Assembly (NCBI GenBank): GCA_033782935.1
Contig: JAWQEG010000501.1
Location: 3,423,501 to 3,487,500, forward strand
Source: Petrolisthes cinctipes
Taxonomy: Eukaryota; Arthropoda; Malacostraca; Decapoda; Porcellanidae
Reading direction: 5' to 3'
Length of the DNA stretch: 64,000 nt
In this document: positions 1-15,400 of the stretch, piece by piece
Layout: each line of letters begins with the position of its first letter
Numbering within the stretch: the first letter of the stretch is position 1
Notes under the pieces: model-generated
Told to the model about the DNA's origin: nothing
Database searches by the model: none
Seen by the model: the letters and a program-made list of their open reading frames with translations, nothing else
Position numbers and translations under genes: made by a program

Positions 1-1026
1 AGTCGATATGTGCAAGAATCTTCTGTACCCGTTTATATCTCAAATTCAGGCTGAAAACACCCGAAAATTCGATATTTTTGTGTCCCAGAAGCGATCTGTA
101 CATGCCTACTCCGTGTTGGAGTATTTTCAAGATACAGACCCAAAACATGCTCAAAATCGATATTTAGGGTGACCAAAGTCTATATGTTCATGCATCTTCT
201 GTACCCGTTTATATCTCAAATTCAGGCTCAAAACTCCCAAAAAGTCGATATTTTTGGGTCCCAGAAGCAATCTGTACATGCCTACTCCGTGTTAAAGTAT
301 TCTCAAGATACAGGCCAAAAACATGCTAAAAATCGATATTTTATGTGCCCAAAGTCGATATGTGCATTTATCTTCTGTACCCGTTTATATCTCAAATTCA
401 GGCTCAAAACACCCGAAAATTCGGTATTTTTTGGTCCCAGTAGCGATCTGTTTATGCCTACTCAATGCCGGAATGTTTTCAAAATATAGGATCAAACCAT
501 GCTAAAAATCGATATTTTAAGTGTCAAAAGTCAATATGTGCATGCATCTTCAGTACCCGTTTATATCTCAAATTCAGGCTCAAAACACCCGAAAATTCGA
601 TATATTTTGGTCCCAGAAGCGATCTGTACATGCCTACTCCGTGTTAGAGCATTTTCAGAATAAAGGCCCATAACATGCTAAAAATCTATATTTTAGGTGC
701 CCAAAGTCGATATGTGCAAGTATCTTCTGTACCCGTTTATATCTCAAATTCAGGCTCAAAACACCCGAAAATTCGATATTTTTAGGTCCCAGAAGCGATC
801 TATTTATGCCTACTCCGTGTTAGAGTATTTTCAAAATACAGGCCCAAAACATGCTGAAAATCGATATTTTAGATGCCCAAAGTCAATATGTGTATGCATC
901 TTCGGTACCCGTTTATATCCCAATTTCAGGCTCAAAACACCCGAAAATTCGATATTTTTTGGTCGCAGAATCGATCTGTACATGCCTACTCAGTGCTAGA
1001 ATATTTTCAAAATATAGGCCCAAAAC

Positions 1027-4000
1027 ATGCTAAAAATCGATATTTTAAGTGTCCAAAGTCGATATGTTCATGCATCTTCTGTACCCGTTTATATTTTAAA
1101 TTCAGGCTCAAAACACTCGAAAATTCGATATATTCGTGTCCCAGAAGCAAACTGTACATGCCTACTCCGTGTTAAAGTATTTTCAGAATACAGGCCCAAA
1201 ACATGCTCAAAATCGATATTTTGGGTGCCCAAAGTCTATATGTGCATGCATCTTCTGTATCCGTTTTTATCTGAAATTTATGCTCAAAACACCTGAAAAT
1301 TCGGTATTTTTGGGTCCCAGAATTGATCTGTACATGAATATTTCTTGCTAGTATGTTTTCAAGATGCAGACCCAAAACATGCATAAAATCGATATTTTAG
1401 GTGCAAAAAGTCAATATGTGTATGCATCTTCAGTACCCGTTTATATCTCAAATTCAGGCTCAAAACACCCGAAAATTCTATATTTTTTGGTCCCAGTAGC
1501 GATCTGTTTATGTCTACTCAATGCTGGAATGTTTTCAAAATATAGGATCAAACCATGCTAAAAATCGATATTTTAAGTGTCAAAAGTCAATATGTGCATT
1601 CATCTTCAGTACCCGTTTATATCTCAAATTCAGGCTCAAAACACCCGAAAATTCGATATATTTTGGTCCCAGAAGCGATCTGTACATGCCTACTCCGTGT
1701 TAGAGCATTTTCAGAATAAAGGCCCAAAACATGCTCAAAATCGATATTTTGGGTGCCCAAAGTCTATATGTGCATGCATCTTCTGTACCCGTTTTTATCT
1801 GAAATTTAAGCTCAAAACACCTGAAAATTCGGTATTTTTGGGTTCCAGAATCGATCTGTACATGAATACTTATTGCTAGTATGTTTTCAAGATGCAGACC
1901 CAAAACATGCTTAAAATCGATATTTTAGGTGCAAAAAGTCAATATGTGTATGCATCTTCAGTACCCGTTTATATCTCAAATTCAGGCTCAAAACACCCGA
2001 AAATTCTATATATTTTGGTCCCAGTAGCGATCTGTTTATGCCTACTCAATGCTGGAATGTTTTCAAAATATACGATCAAACCATGCTAAAAATCGATATT
2101 TTAAGTGTCAAAAGTCAATATGTGCATGCATCTTCAGTACCCGTTTATATCTCAAATTCAGGCTCAAAACACCCGAAAATTCGATATATTTTGGTCCCAG
2201 AAGCGATCTGTACATGCCTACTCCGTGTTAGAGCATTTTCAGAATAAAGGCCCAAAACATGCTCAAAATCGATATTTTGGGTGCCCAAAGTCTATATGTG
2301 CATGCATCTTCTGTACCCGTTTTTATCTGAAATTTAAGCTCAAAACACCTGAAAATTCGGTATTTTTGGGTCCCAGAATCGATCTGTACATGAATACTTC
2401 TTGCTAGTATGTTTTCAAGATGCAGACCCAAAACATGCTTAAAATCGATATTTTAGGTGCAAAAAGTCAATATGTGTATGCATCTTCAGTACCCGTTTAT
2501 ATCTCAAATTCAGGCTCAAAACACTCGAAAATTCTATATTTTTTGGTGCCAGAAGCGATCTGTACATGCCTACTCAATGCTGGAATGTTTTCAAAATATA
2601 AGATCAAACCATGCTAAAAATCGATATTTTAAATGTCAAAAGTCGATATGTGCATGCATCTTCAGTACCCGTTTATATCTCAAATTTAGGCTCAAAACTC
2701 CTGAAAATTCAATATTTTTGTGTCCCAGAAGCGATCTGTACATGCCTACTTAGTGCTGGAATGTTTTCAAATTATAGGCTTAAAATATGCTAAAAATCGA
2801 TATTTTAAGTGTCTAAAGTCCATATGTGCATGCATCTTCTGTACCCGTTTATATCTCAAATTCAGGCTCAAAACACCTGAAAATTCAATGTTTTTGGGTC
2901 CCAGAAGCGATCTGTACATGCCTACTCATTGCTAGAATATTTTCAAAATATTCTCCCCAAAACATGCCAAAAATCGATATTATAGATGCAAGGGTCGATA
3001 TGTGCATGATTCTTCTGTACCCGTTTATATCTCAAATTCAGGCTCAAAACACCCGAAAATTCGACATTTTTGGATCCCAGGATCGATTTGTACATGCCTA
3101 CTCCATGTTAGAGTATTTTAAAGATACAGACCCAAAACATGCTCAAAATCGATATTTTGGGTGCCCAAAGTCGATATGTGCATGCATCTTCTGTACCCGT
3201 TTATATCTCAAATTCAAGCTCAAAAAACCCGAAAATTCGACATTTTTGGGTCCCAGAAGCGATCTGTACATGCCTACTCCGTGTTAGAGTATTTTCAAGA
3301 TACAGACCCAAAACATACTAAAAATCGATATTTAGGGTGCCCAAAGTTTATATGTGCATGCATCTTCTGTACCCGTTTATATTTCAAATTCAGGCTCAAA
3401 ACACCCGAAAATTCGATATATTTTGGTCCCAGAAGCGATCTGTACATGCCTACTCCGTATTAGAGCATTTTCAGAATAAAGGCCCAAAATATGCTAAAAA
3501 TCTATATTTTAGGTGCCCAAAGTCGATATGTGCAAGTATCTTCTGTACCCGTTTATATCTCAAATTCAGGCTCAAAACACCCGAAAATTCGATATATTTT
3601 GGTCCCAGAAGCGATCTGTACATGCCTACTCCGTATTAGAGCATTTTCAGAATAAAGGCCCAAAATATGCTAAAAATCTATATTTTAGGTGCCCAAAGTC
3701 GATATGTGCAAGTATCTTCTGTACCCGTTTATATCTCAAATTCAGGCTCAAAACACCCGAAAATTCGATATTTTTGGGTCCCAGAAGCGATCTGTACATA
3801 CCTACTCCGTGTTAGAGTATTTTCAAGATACAGACCCAAAACATGCTAAAAATCGATATTTTGGGTGCCAAAAGTCTATATGTGCATGCATCTTCTGTAC
3901 CCGTTTATATCTCAAATTCAGGCTCAAAACACCCGAAAATTCAATATTTTTGGGTCCCATAAGCGATGTGTACATGCCTACTCAATGCTGGAATGTTGTC

Positions 4001-6440
4001 AAAATATAGGATCAAACCATGCTAAAAATCGATATTTTAAGTGTCTAACATCGATTTGTGCAGGCATCTTCTGTAACCGTTTATATCTCAAATTCAGGCT
4101 CAAAGCCCCCGAAAATTCGGTATTTTTTGGTCCCAGAATCGGTTTGTACATACCTACTCCATGTTAGAGTATTTTCAAGATACAGACCCAAAACATGCTC
4201 AAAATCGATATTTTGGGTGCCCAAAGTCGATATGTGCATTCATCTTCTGTACCCGTTTATATCTCAAATTCAAGCTCAAAAAACCCGAAAATTCGATATT
4301 TTTGGGTTCCAGAAGCGATCTGTACATGACTACTCCGTGTTAGAGTATTCTCAAGATACAGGCCCAAAACATGCTGAAATTCGATATTTTATGTGCTAAT
4401 AGTCAATATATGTATGCATCTTCTGTACCCGTTTATATCCCAAATTCAGGCTAAAGACAACAGAAAATTCGATATTTTTGGGTCCCAGAAGCGATCTGTA
4501 CATGCCTACCCAGTGCTGGAATTTTTTCAAAGTATAGGCCCAAAACATGCTAAAAATCGATATTTTAATTGTCTAAAGTCGATATGTGCATGCATCTTCT
4601 GTACCCGTTTATATTTTAAATTCAGGCTCAAAACACTCGAAAATTCGATATATTCGTGTCCCAGAAGCAAACTGTACATGCCTACTCCGTGTTAAAGTAT
4701 TTTCAGAATACAGGCCCAAAACATGCTCAAAATCGATATTTTGGGTGCCCAAAGTCTATATGTGCATGCATCTTCTGTACCCGTTTTTATCTGAAATTTA
4801 AGCTCAAAACACCTGAAAATTCGGTATTTTTGGGTCCCAGAATTGATCTGTACATGAATACTTCTTGCTAGTATGTTTTCAAGATACAGACCGAAAACAT
4901 GCTTAAAATCGATATTTTAAATGCAAAAAGTCAATATGTGTATGCATCTTCAGTACCCGTTTATATCTCAAATTCAGGCTCAAAACACCCGAAAATTCTA
5001 TATTTTTTGGTCCCAGTAGCGATCTGTTTATGCCTACTCAATGCTGGAATGTTTTCAAAATATACGATCAAACCATGCTAAAAATCGATATTTTAAGTGT
5101 CAAAAGTCAATATGTGCATGCATCTTCAGTACCCGTTTATATCTCAAATTCAGGCTCAAAACACCCGAAAATTCGATATATTTTGGTCCCAGAAGCGATC
5201 TTTACATGCCTACTCCGTGTTTGAGCATTTTCAGAATAAAGGCCCAAAAAAAGCTCAAAATCGATATTTTGGGTGCCCAAAGTCTATATGTGCATGCATC
5301 TTCTGTACCCGTTTTTATCTGAAATTTAAGCTCAAAACACCTGAAAATTCGATATTTTTGGGTCCCAGAATCGATCTGTACATGAATACTTCTTGCTAGT
5401 ATGTTTTCAAGATGCAGACCCAGAACATGCTTAAAATCGATATTTTAGGTGCAAAAAGTCAATATGTGTATCTTCAGTACCCGTTTATATCTCAAATTCA
5501 GGCTCAAAACACTCGAAAATTCTATATTTTTTGGTGCCAGAAGCGATCTGTACATGCCTACTCAAGGCTGGAATGTTTTCAAAATATAAGATCAAACCAT
5601 GCTAAAAATCGATATTTTAAATGTCAAAAGTCGATATGTGCATGCATCTTCAGTACCCGTTTATATCTCAAATTCAGGCTCAAAATACCCGAAAATTCGA
5701 TATTTTTGGGTCCCAGAAGCGATCTGTACATGCCTACTCCGTGTTAGAGTATTTTCAAGATACAGACCCAAAACATACTAAAAATCGATATTTAGGGTGC
5801 CCAAAGTTTATATGTGCATGCATCTTCTGTACCCGTTTATATCTCAAATTCAGGCTCAAAACACCAGAAAATTCAATATTTTTGTGTCCCAGAAGCGATC
5901 TGTACATGCCTACTTAGTGCTGGAATGTTTTCAAATTATAGGCTTAAAATATGCTAAAAATCGATATTTTAAGTGTCTAAAGTCCATATGTGCATGCATC
6001 TTCTGTACCCGTTTATATCTCAAATTCAGGCTCAAAACACCTGAAAATTCAATGTTTTTGGGTCCCAGAAGCGATCTGTACATGCCTACTCAGTGCTAGA
6101 ATATTTTCAAAATATTCTCCCCAAAACATGCCAAAAATCGATATTATAGATGCAAAGGTCGATATGTGCATGATTCTTCTGTACCCGTTTATATCTCAAA
6201 TTCAGGCTCAAAACACCCGAAAATTCGACATTTTTGTATCCCAGAATCGATTTGTACATGCCTACTCCATGTTAGAGTATTTTAAAGATACAGACCCAAA
6301 ACATGCTCAAAATCGATATTTTGGGTGCCCAAAGTCGATATGTGCATGCATCTTCTGTACCCGTTTATATCTCAAATTCAAGCTCAAAAAACCCGAAAAT
6401 TCGATATTTTTGGGTTCCAGAAGCGATCTGTACATGACTA
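1027..6440. repeat. Large imperfect segmental duplication within satellite (about 20 monomers)
   Basis: Monomers from 1027 to 1550 match those from 4547 to 5070 at an offset of 3,520 bp (20 x 176). Past the trimer block the offset falls to 2,992 bp (one trimer fewer in the second copy). It then becomes 2,988 bp after a 4-bp deletion near 5470 and 3,164 bp after one extra monomer near 5705-5880. The matched segments thus record a duplication followed by gain or loss of whole monomers. Divergence between copies is low but visible. Confidence 0.75.
1379..2600. repeat. Trimeric higher-order repeat (528 bp)
   Basis: A three-monomer block recurs at 1379, 1907 and 2435, 528 bp apart. Each copy begins in a monomer with a GGTGCAAAAAGTCAATATG variant and contains an ACTTATTGC or ACTTCTTGC variant of the usual ACTCAGTGC. 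The copies are near-identical by eye. One and a bit more copies of the same trimer recur at 4899 and 5427, 3,520 bp (20 monomers) after the first. Confidence 0.85.
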
Positions 6441-9400
6441 CTCCGTGTTAGAGTATTTTAAAAATACAGGCCCAAAACATGCTGAAATTCGATATTTTAT
6501 GTGCTGAAAGTCAATATATGTATGCATCTTCTGTACCCGTTTATATCCCAAATTCAGGCTAAAGACAACAGAAAATTCGATATTTTTGGGTCCCAGAAGC
6601 GATCTGTACATGCCTACCCAGTGCTGGAATTTTTTCAAAGTATAGGCTCAAAACATGCTAAAAATCGATATTTTAATTGTCTAAAGTCGATATGTGCATG
6701 CATCTTCTGTACCCGTTTATATCTCAAATTCAGGCTCAAAACACCCGAAAATTCAATATTTTTGGGTCCCAGAAGCAATCTGTAGATGCCTACTCCTTGT
6801 TAGAGTATTCTCAAGATACAGGCCAAAAACATGTTAAAAATCGATATTTTAGGTGCCCAAAGTCGATATGTGAATGTATCTTCTGTACCCGTTTATATCT
6901 CAAATTCAGGCTCAAGACACCCGAAAATTCGGTATTTTTTGGGTCCCAGTAGCGATCTGTTTATGCCTACTCAATGCTGGAATATTTTCAAAATATAGGA
7001 TCAAACCATGCTAAAAATCTATATTTTAGGTGCCCAAAGTCGATATGTGCAAGTATCTTCTGTACCCGTTTATATCTCAAATTCAGGCTCAAAACACCCG
7101 AAAATTCGATATTTTTGGGTCCCATAAGCGATCTGTACATGCCTACTCAGTGCTAGAATGTTTTCAAAATATAGGCTCAAAACATGCTAAAAATCGATAT
7201 TTTAAGTGTCTAAAGTCCATATGTGCATGCATCTTATGTACCCGTTTATATCTCAAATTCAGGGTCAAAACACCTGAAAATTCGATGTTTTTGGTCCCAG
7301 AAGCGATCTGTAAATGCCTACTCAGTGCTAGAATATTTTCAAAATATTATCCCCAAAACATGCCAAAAATCGATATTATAGGTGCAAAAGTCGATATGTG
7401 CATGATTCTTCTGTACCCGTTTATATCTCAAATTCAGGCTCAAAACACCCGAAAATTCGATATTTTTGGGTCCCAGAAGCGATCTGAACATGCCTACTCA
7501 GTGCTAGAATGTTTTCAAAATATAGGCTCAAAACATGCTGAAAATCGATATTATAGGTGCAAAAGTCTAAATGTGCATGCATCTTCTGTACCCGTTTATA
7601 TTTCAAATTCAGGCTCAAAACCCCCGAAAATTCGATATTTTTGGGTCCCAGAAGCGATCTGTACATGCCTACTCCGTGTTAGAGTATTATCTAAATACAG
7701 GCCCAAAACATGCTGAAAATCGATATTTTAGGTGCCCAAAGTCAATATGTGTATGAATCTTCTGTACCCGTTTATATCCCAAATTCAGGCTCAAAACACC
7801 CGAAAATTCGATATTTTTTGGTCGCAGAAGCGATCTATACATGCCTACTTAGTGCAAGAATATTTTCAAAATATAGGCCCAAAACATGCTAAAAATCGAT
7901 ATTTTGGGTGCTAAAAGTCGATATGTGCAGGCATCTTCTGTACCTGTTTATATCTCAAATTTAGGCTCAAAACACCTGAAAATAAGGTATTTTTTGGTCC
8001 CAGAATCGATCTGTACATGCCTACTTCTTGCTAGTATGTTTTCAAGATGCAGACTCAAAACATGTTAAAAATCGATATTTTAGGTTCAAAAAGTCAATAT
8101 GTGCATGCATCTTCAGTACCCGTTTATATCTCAAATTCAGGCTCAAAACACCCGAAAATTCGATTTTTTTGGTCCCAGAAGCGACCTGTACATGCCTACT
8201 CAATTCTGGAATGTTGTCAAAATATATGATCAAACCATGCGAAAAATCGATATTTTAAGTGTCTAAAGTCGATATGTGCATGAATCTTCTGTACCCGTTT
8301 ATATCTCAAATTCAGTCTCAAAACACCCGAAAATTCGGTATTTTTTGGTCCCAGAAGCGATCTGTACATGCCTACTCAATGCTGGAATATTTTCAAAATA
8401 TAGGATCAAACCATGCTAAAAATCGATATTTTAGGTGTCAAAAGTCAATATGTGCATGCATCTTTAGTACCCGTTTATATCTCAAATTCAGGCTCAGAAC
8501 ACCCGAAAATTCGATATTTTTTGGTCCCAGGAGCGATCTGTAAATGCCTACTCCATGTTATAGCATTTTCAAAATACAGGCCCAAAACATGCTAAAAATC
8601 GATATTTTAGGTGCCCAAAGTCGAAATGTGCAAGTATCTTCTGTAACCGTTTATATCTCAAATTCAGGCTCAAAACCCCCGAAAATTCGATATTTTTGTG
8701 TCCCAGAAGCGATCTCTACATGTCTACTTCGTGTTAGAGTATTTTCAAATTACAGGCCCAAAACATGCTCAAAATCAATATTTTGGGTGCCCAAAGTCGA
8801 TACGTGCATGCATCTTCTGTACCCGTTTATATCTCAAATTCAAGCAGAAAACACCCGAAAATTCGATATTTTTGGGTTCCAGGAGCGATCTGTACATGCC
8901 TACTCCGTGTTAGAGTATTTTCAAAATACAGGCCCAAAACATGCTGAAATTCGATATTTTATGTTCTCAAAGTCAATATATGTATGCATCTTCTGTACCC
9001 GTTTATATCCCAAATTCTGGCTCAAGACAACAGAAAATTCGATATTTTTGGGTCCCAGAATTGATCTGTACAAGCCTACCCAGTGCTGAAATGTTTTCAA
9101 AGTATAGGCTCAAAACATGCTAAAAATCGATATTTTAATTGTCTAAAGTCGATATGTGCATGCATCTTCTGTACCCGTTTATATCTCAAATTCAGGCTCA
9201 AGACAACCGAAAATTCGATATTTTTGTGTCCCAGAAGCAATTTGTACATGCCTACTCCGTGTTAGAGTATTCTCAAGATACAGGCCCAAAACATGCTAAA
9301 AATCGATATTTTAGGTGCCCAAAGTCGATATGTGCATGTATCTTCTGTACCCGTTTATATCTCAAATTCAGGCTCAAAACACTTGAAAATTCGGTATTTT

Positions 9401-9842
9401 TGGGTCCCAAAAGCGATCTGTACATGCCTACTCCGTTTTAGAGTATTTTCAAAATATAGGCCCAAAACATGCTCAAAATCGATATTTTAGGTGCACAAAT
9501 TCGATATGTGCATGCATCTTCAGTACCCGTATATATCTCAAATTCAGGCTAAAAACACCCGAAAATTCAATATTTTTGGGTCCCAGAAGCGATCTGTACA
9601 TGCCTACTCAGTGCTGGAATGTTTTCATAATATCGGTTAAAAACATGCTAAAAATCGGTATTTTAAGTGTCTAAAGTCCATAAGTGCATACATCTTCTGT
9701 ACCCGTTTATATCTCAAATTCAGGCTCAAAACACCCAAAAATTTGATATTTTTGGGTCCAAGAAGCGATCTGTACATGCCTACTCAGTGCTAGAATATTT
9801 TCAAAATATTAGCCCAAAACATGCCAAAAATCGATATTTTGG

Positions 9843-12390
9843 GTGCCCAAAGTCGATATGTGCATTCATCTTCTGTACCTGTTTATATCCCAAATTCATG
9901 CTCATAAAACCCGAAAATTCAATTTTTGGGGGTCCCAGAAGCGATCTGTACATGCCTACTCCTTGCTGGAATGTTTTCAAGATACAGATCCAAAACATGC
10001 TCAAAATCGATATTTTAGGTGCACAAACTCGATATGTGCTTGCATCTTCAGTACCCGTTTATATCCCAAATTCAGGCACTAAATACCCGAAAATTCAATA
10101 TTTTTGAGTCCCAGAAGCGATCTGTACATGCCTAATCAGTGCTAGAATTTTTTCTAAGTATTGGTTCAAAATATGCTAAAAATCGATATTTTAGGTGTCC
10201 AAAGACGATATGTGTATGCATCTTCTGTACCCGTTTATATCTCAAATTCAGGCTCAAAACACCCGAAAATTCGATATTTTTGGGTCCCAGAAGCGATCTG
10301 TACATGCCTACTCAGTGCTAGAATGTTTTCAAAATATAGGCTCAAAACATGCTAAAAAACGATATTATAGGTGCAAAAGTCTAAATGTGCATGCATCTTC
10401 TGTACCCGTTTATATCTCAAATTCAGGCTCAAAACACCCGAAAATTCGATATTTTTTTTCCCAGAAGCGATCTGTACATGCCTACTCCGTGTTAGAGTAT
10501 TATCTAAATACAGGCCCAAAACAAGCTGAAAATCGATATTTTAGGTGCCCAAAGTCAATATGTGTATGAATCTTCTGTACCCGTTTATATCCCAAATTCA
10601 GGCTCAAAACACCCGAAAATTCGATATTTTTTGGTCGCAGAAACGATCTGTACATGCCTACTTAGTGCAAGATTATTTTCAAAATATAGGCCCAAAACAT
10701 GCTAAAAATCGATATTTTGGGTGCTAAAAGTCGATATGTGCAGGCATCTTCTGTACCTGTTTATATCTAAAATTTAAGTTCAAAACACCTGAAAATACGG
10801 TATTTTTTGGTCCCAGAATCGATCTGTACATGCCTACTTCTTGCTAGTATGTTTTCAAGATGCAGACTCAAAACATGTAAAAAATCGATATTTTAGGTTC
10901 AAAAAGTCAATATGTGCATGAATCTTCAGTACCCGTTTATATCTCAAATTCAGGCTCAAAACACCCGAAAATTCGATATTTTTTGGTCCCAGAATCGACC
11001 TGTACATGCCTACTCAATTCTGGAATGTTGTCAAAATATAGGATCAAACCATGCGAAAAATCGATATTTTAAGTGTCTAAAGTCGATATGTGCATGCATC
11101 TTCTGTACCCGTTTATATCTCAAATTCAGGCTCAAAACACCCGAAAATTCGGTATTTTTTGGTCCCAGAAGCAATCTGTACATGCCTACTCCGTGTTAGA
11201 GTATACTCAAGATACAGGCCAAAAACATGCTAAAAATCGATATTTTAGGTGCCCAAAGTCGATATGTGCATCTATCTTCTGTACCCGTTTATATCTCAAA
11301 TTCAGGCTCAAAACACCCGAAAATTCAATTTTTTGGGGTCCCAGAAGCGATCTGTACATGCTTACTCCTTGCTGGAATGTTTTCAAGATACAGACCCAAA
11401 ACATGCTCAAAATCGATATTTTAGGTGCACAAACTCGATATGTGCTTGCATCTTCAGTACCCGTTTATATTCCAAATTCAGGCTCAAAGTACCCGAAAAT
11501 TCAATATTTTTGAGTCTCAGAAGCGATCTGTACATGCCTACTCAGTGCTAGAATTTTTTCAAAATATTGGTTCAAAATATGCTAAAAATCGATATTTTAG
11601 GTGTCCAAAGTCGATATGTGCATGCATCTTCTGTACCCGTTTATATCTCAAATTCAAGCTCAAAACACCCTAAAATTCGATATTTTTGGGTCCCAGAAGC
11701 GATCTGTACATGCCTACTCAGTGCTAGAATGTTTTCAAAATATAGACTCAAAACATGCTAAAAAACGATATTATAGGTGCAAAAGTCTAAATGTGCATGC
11801 ATCTTCTGTACTCGTTTATATCTCAAATTCAGGCTCAAAACACCCGAAAATTCGATATTTTTTATTCCCAGAAGCGATCTGTACATGCCTACTCCGTGTT
11901 AGAGTATTATCTAAATACAGGCCCAAAACATGCTGAAAATCGATATTTTAGGTGCCCAAAGTCAATATGTGTATGAATCTTCTGTACCCGTTTATATCCC
12001 AAATTCAGGCTCAAAACACCCGAAACTTCGATATTTTTTGGTCGCATAAACGATCTGTACATGCCTACTTAGTGCAAGAATATTTTCAAAATATAGGCCG
12101 AAAACATGCTAAAAATCGATATTTTGGGTGCTAAAAGTCGATATGTGCAGACATCTTCTGTACCTGTTTATATCTCAAATTTAGGCTCAAAACACCTGAA
12201 AATACGGTATTTTTTGGTCCCAGAATTGATCTGTACATGCCTACTTCTTGCTAGTATGTTTTCAAGATGCAGACTCAAAACATGTTAAAAATCGATATTT
12301 TAGGTTCAAAAAGTCAATATGTGCATGAATCTTCAGTACCCGTTTATATCTCAAATTCAGGCTCAAAACACCCGAAAATTCGATATTTTT
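9843..12390. repeat. 8-monomer higher-order repeat (about 1,406 bp), left array
   Basis: Landmarks at 9843, 10161, 10195, 10545 and 10861 recur at 11249, 11567, 11601, 11952 and 12267, offsets of 1,406-1,407 bp (8 x 176 minus 1-2 bp). Distinctive shared variants include the GTGCACAAACTCGATATG monomer and the GTGCAAAAGTCTAAATG monomer. Part of the same unit (about 7500-8260) appears 2,814 bp earlier, two unit lengths away. The second copy breaks down near 12390. Confidence 0.8.
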
Positions 12391-12439
12391 GGTCCCAGGA
12401 GCGATCTGTACATGTCTACTTCGTGTTAGAGTATTTTCA

Positions 12440-15400
12440 AAATATAGGTACAAAGCATGCTAAAAATCAATATTTTAGGTACCCAAAGTCGATATGTGCA
12501 TGCATCTTCTGTACCCGTTTATATCTCAAATTCAGGCTCAAAACCACCGAAAACTCGATATTTTTGTGTCCCAGAAGCGATCTCTACATGTCTATTTCGT
12601 GTTAGAGTATTTTCAAATTTCAGTCCCAAAACATGCTCAAAATCGATATTTTGGGTTCCCAAAGTCAATATGTGCATGCATCTTCTGTACCCGATTATAT
12701 CTTAAATTCAGACTCAAAACACCCGAAAATTCGATATTTTTGGGTCCCAGAAGCGATCTGTACATGCCTACTTTGTGTTAGAGTATTTTCAATATACAGG
12801 CCCAAAACATGCTGAAAATCAATATTTTAGGTGCCCAAAGTCAATATGTGTATGCATCTTCGGTACCCGTTTGTTTCCCAAATACAGGCTCAAAACACCC
12901 AAAAATTCGATATTCTTGGGTCCCAGAAGCGATCTCTACATGCCTACTCAGTTCTAGAATTTTTTCAAAATATGCGCCCAAAACATGCTTACATCGATAT
13001 TTTAGGTGTCCAAAGTCGATATGTGCATGCATCTTCTGTAGTCGTTTATATCTCAAATTCAGGCTCAAAACACCCGAAAATTCGATATTTTGGGGTCCCA
13101 AAAGCGATCTGTACATGTCTACTTCGTGTTAGAGTATTTTCAAAATACAGGCCCAAAATATGCTCAAAATCGATATTTTAGGTGCCCAAAGTCAATATGT
13201 GTATGCATCTTCTGTACCCGTTAATTTGCCAAATTCAAGCTCAAAACACCCGAAAATTCGATATTTTTGGGTCCCAGAAGCGATCTGTACATGCCTACTC
13301 AGTGCTAGAATATTTTCAAAATATTAGCCCAAAACATGCCAAAAATCGATATTTTGGGTGCCCAAAGTCGATATGTGCATTCATCTTCTGTACCTGTTTA
13401 TATCCCAAATTCAGGCTCATAACACCCGAAAATTCAATTTTTGGGGGTCCCAGAAGCGATCTGTACATGCCTACTCTTTGCTGGAATGTTTTCAAGATAC
13501 AGATCCAAAACATGCTCAAAATCGATATTTTAGGTGCACAAACTCGATATGTGCTTGCATCTTCAGTACCCGTTTATATCCCAAATTCAGGCCCAGAACA
13601 CCCGAAAATTCAATATTTTTGAGTCCCAAAAGCGATCTGTACATGCCTACTCAGTGCTAGAATTTTTTCAAAATATAGGTTCAAAATATGCTAAAAATCG
13701 ATATTTTAGATGTCCAAAGTCGATATGTGCATGCATCTTCTGTACCCGTTTATATCTTAAATTCAGGCTCAAAACCCCCGAAAATTCGATATTTTTGTGT
13801 CCCAGAAGCGATCTCTACATGCCTACTCAGTGCCAGAATATTTTCAAAATATTGGCCCAAAACATGCCAAAATTCGATATTTTGGGTGCCCAAAGTAGAT
13901 ATGTGCATGCATCTTCTGTACCCGTTTATATCCCAAATCCAGGCTCATAAAACCCGAAAATTCAATTTTTTGGGGTCCCAGAAGCGATCTGCACATGCCT
14001 ACTCTTTGATGGAATGTTTTCAAGATACAGACCCAAAACATGCTCAAAATCGATATTTTAGGTGCACAAACTCGATATGTGCTTGCATCTTCAGTACCCG
14101 TTTATATCCCAAATTCAGGCTCAAAACACCCGAAAATTCAATATTTTTGAGTCCCAGAAGCGATCTGTACATGCCTACTCAGTGCTAGAATTTTTTCAAA
14201 ATATTGGTTCAAAATATGCTAAAAATCGATATTTTAGGTGTCCAAAGTCTATATGTGCATGCATCTTTTGTTCCCGTTTATATCACAAATTTAGGCTCAA
14301 AACACCCGGAAATTCGATATTTTTGGGTCCCAGAAGCAATCTGTACATACCTACCCTGTGCTAGAGTATTTTTAAAATACAGGCCAAAAAAATGCTGAAA
14401 ATCAATATTTTAGGTGCCCAATGTCAATATATGTATGCATTATCTGTACCCGTTTATATCCCAACTTCAGGCTCAAAACACCCGAAAATTCGATATTTTT
14501 GGGTCCCAGAAACGATCTGTACATGCCTACTCAGTGCTAGAATATTTTCAAAATATAGGTACAAAACATGCTAAAAATCAATATTTTAGGTACCCAAAGT
14601 CGATATGTGCATGCATCTTCTGTACCCGTTTATATCTCAAATTCAGGCTCAAAACCCCCGAAAACTCGATATTTTTGTGTCCCAGAAGCGATCTCTACAT
14701 GTCTACTTCGTGTTAGAGTATTTTCAAATTACAGGCCCAAAACATGCTTAAAATCGATATTTTGGGTGCCCAAAGTCGATATGTGCATGCATCTTCTGTA
14801 CCCGATTATATCTTAAATTGAGGCTCAAAACACCCGAAATTTCGATATTTTTGGGTCCCAGAAGCGATCTGTACATGCCTACTCCTTGCTAGAATATTTT
14901 CAAGATACAGACCCAAAACATGCACATAATCGATATTTTAGGTGCAAAAAGTCGATTTGTGCATGGATCTTCTGTACCCGTTTATATCTCAAATTCAGGC
15001 TCAAAACACCCGAAAATTCTATATTTTTTGGTCCCAGAAACGATCTCTATATGCCTAGTTAGTGCTGGAATGTTTTCAAAATATAGGCTCAAAACTTGCT
15101 AAAAATCGGTATTTTAAGTGTCTAAAGTCCATATGTGCATGAATCTTCTGTACCCGTTTATATATCAAATTCAGGCTCAAAACACCCGAAAATTCGATAT
15201 TTTTGGGTCCCAGAAGCGATCTGTACATACATACTCCGTGTTAGAGTATTTTCAAATTACAGGCCCAAAATATGCTCAAAATTGATATTTTAGGTGCCCA
15301 AAGTCAATATGTGTATGCATCTTCTGTACCCGTTAATTTGCCAAATTCAAGCTCAAAACACCCGAAAATTGGATATTTTTGGGTCCCAGAAGCTATCTTC

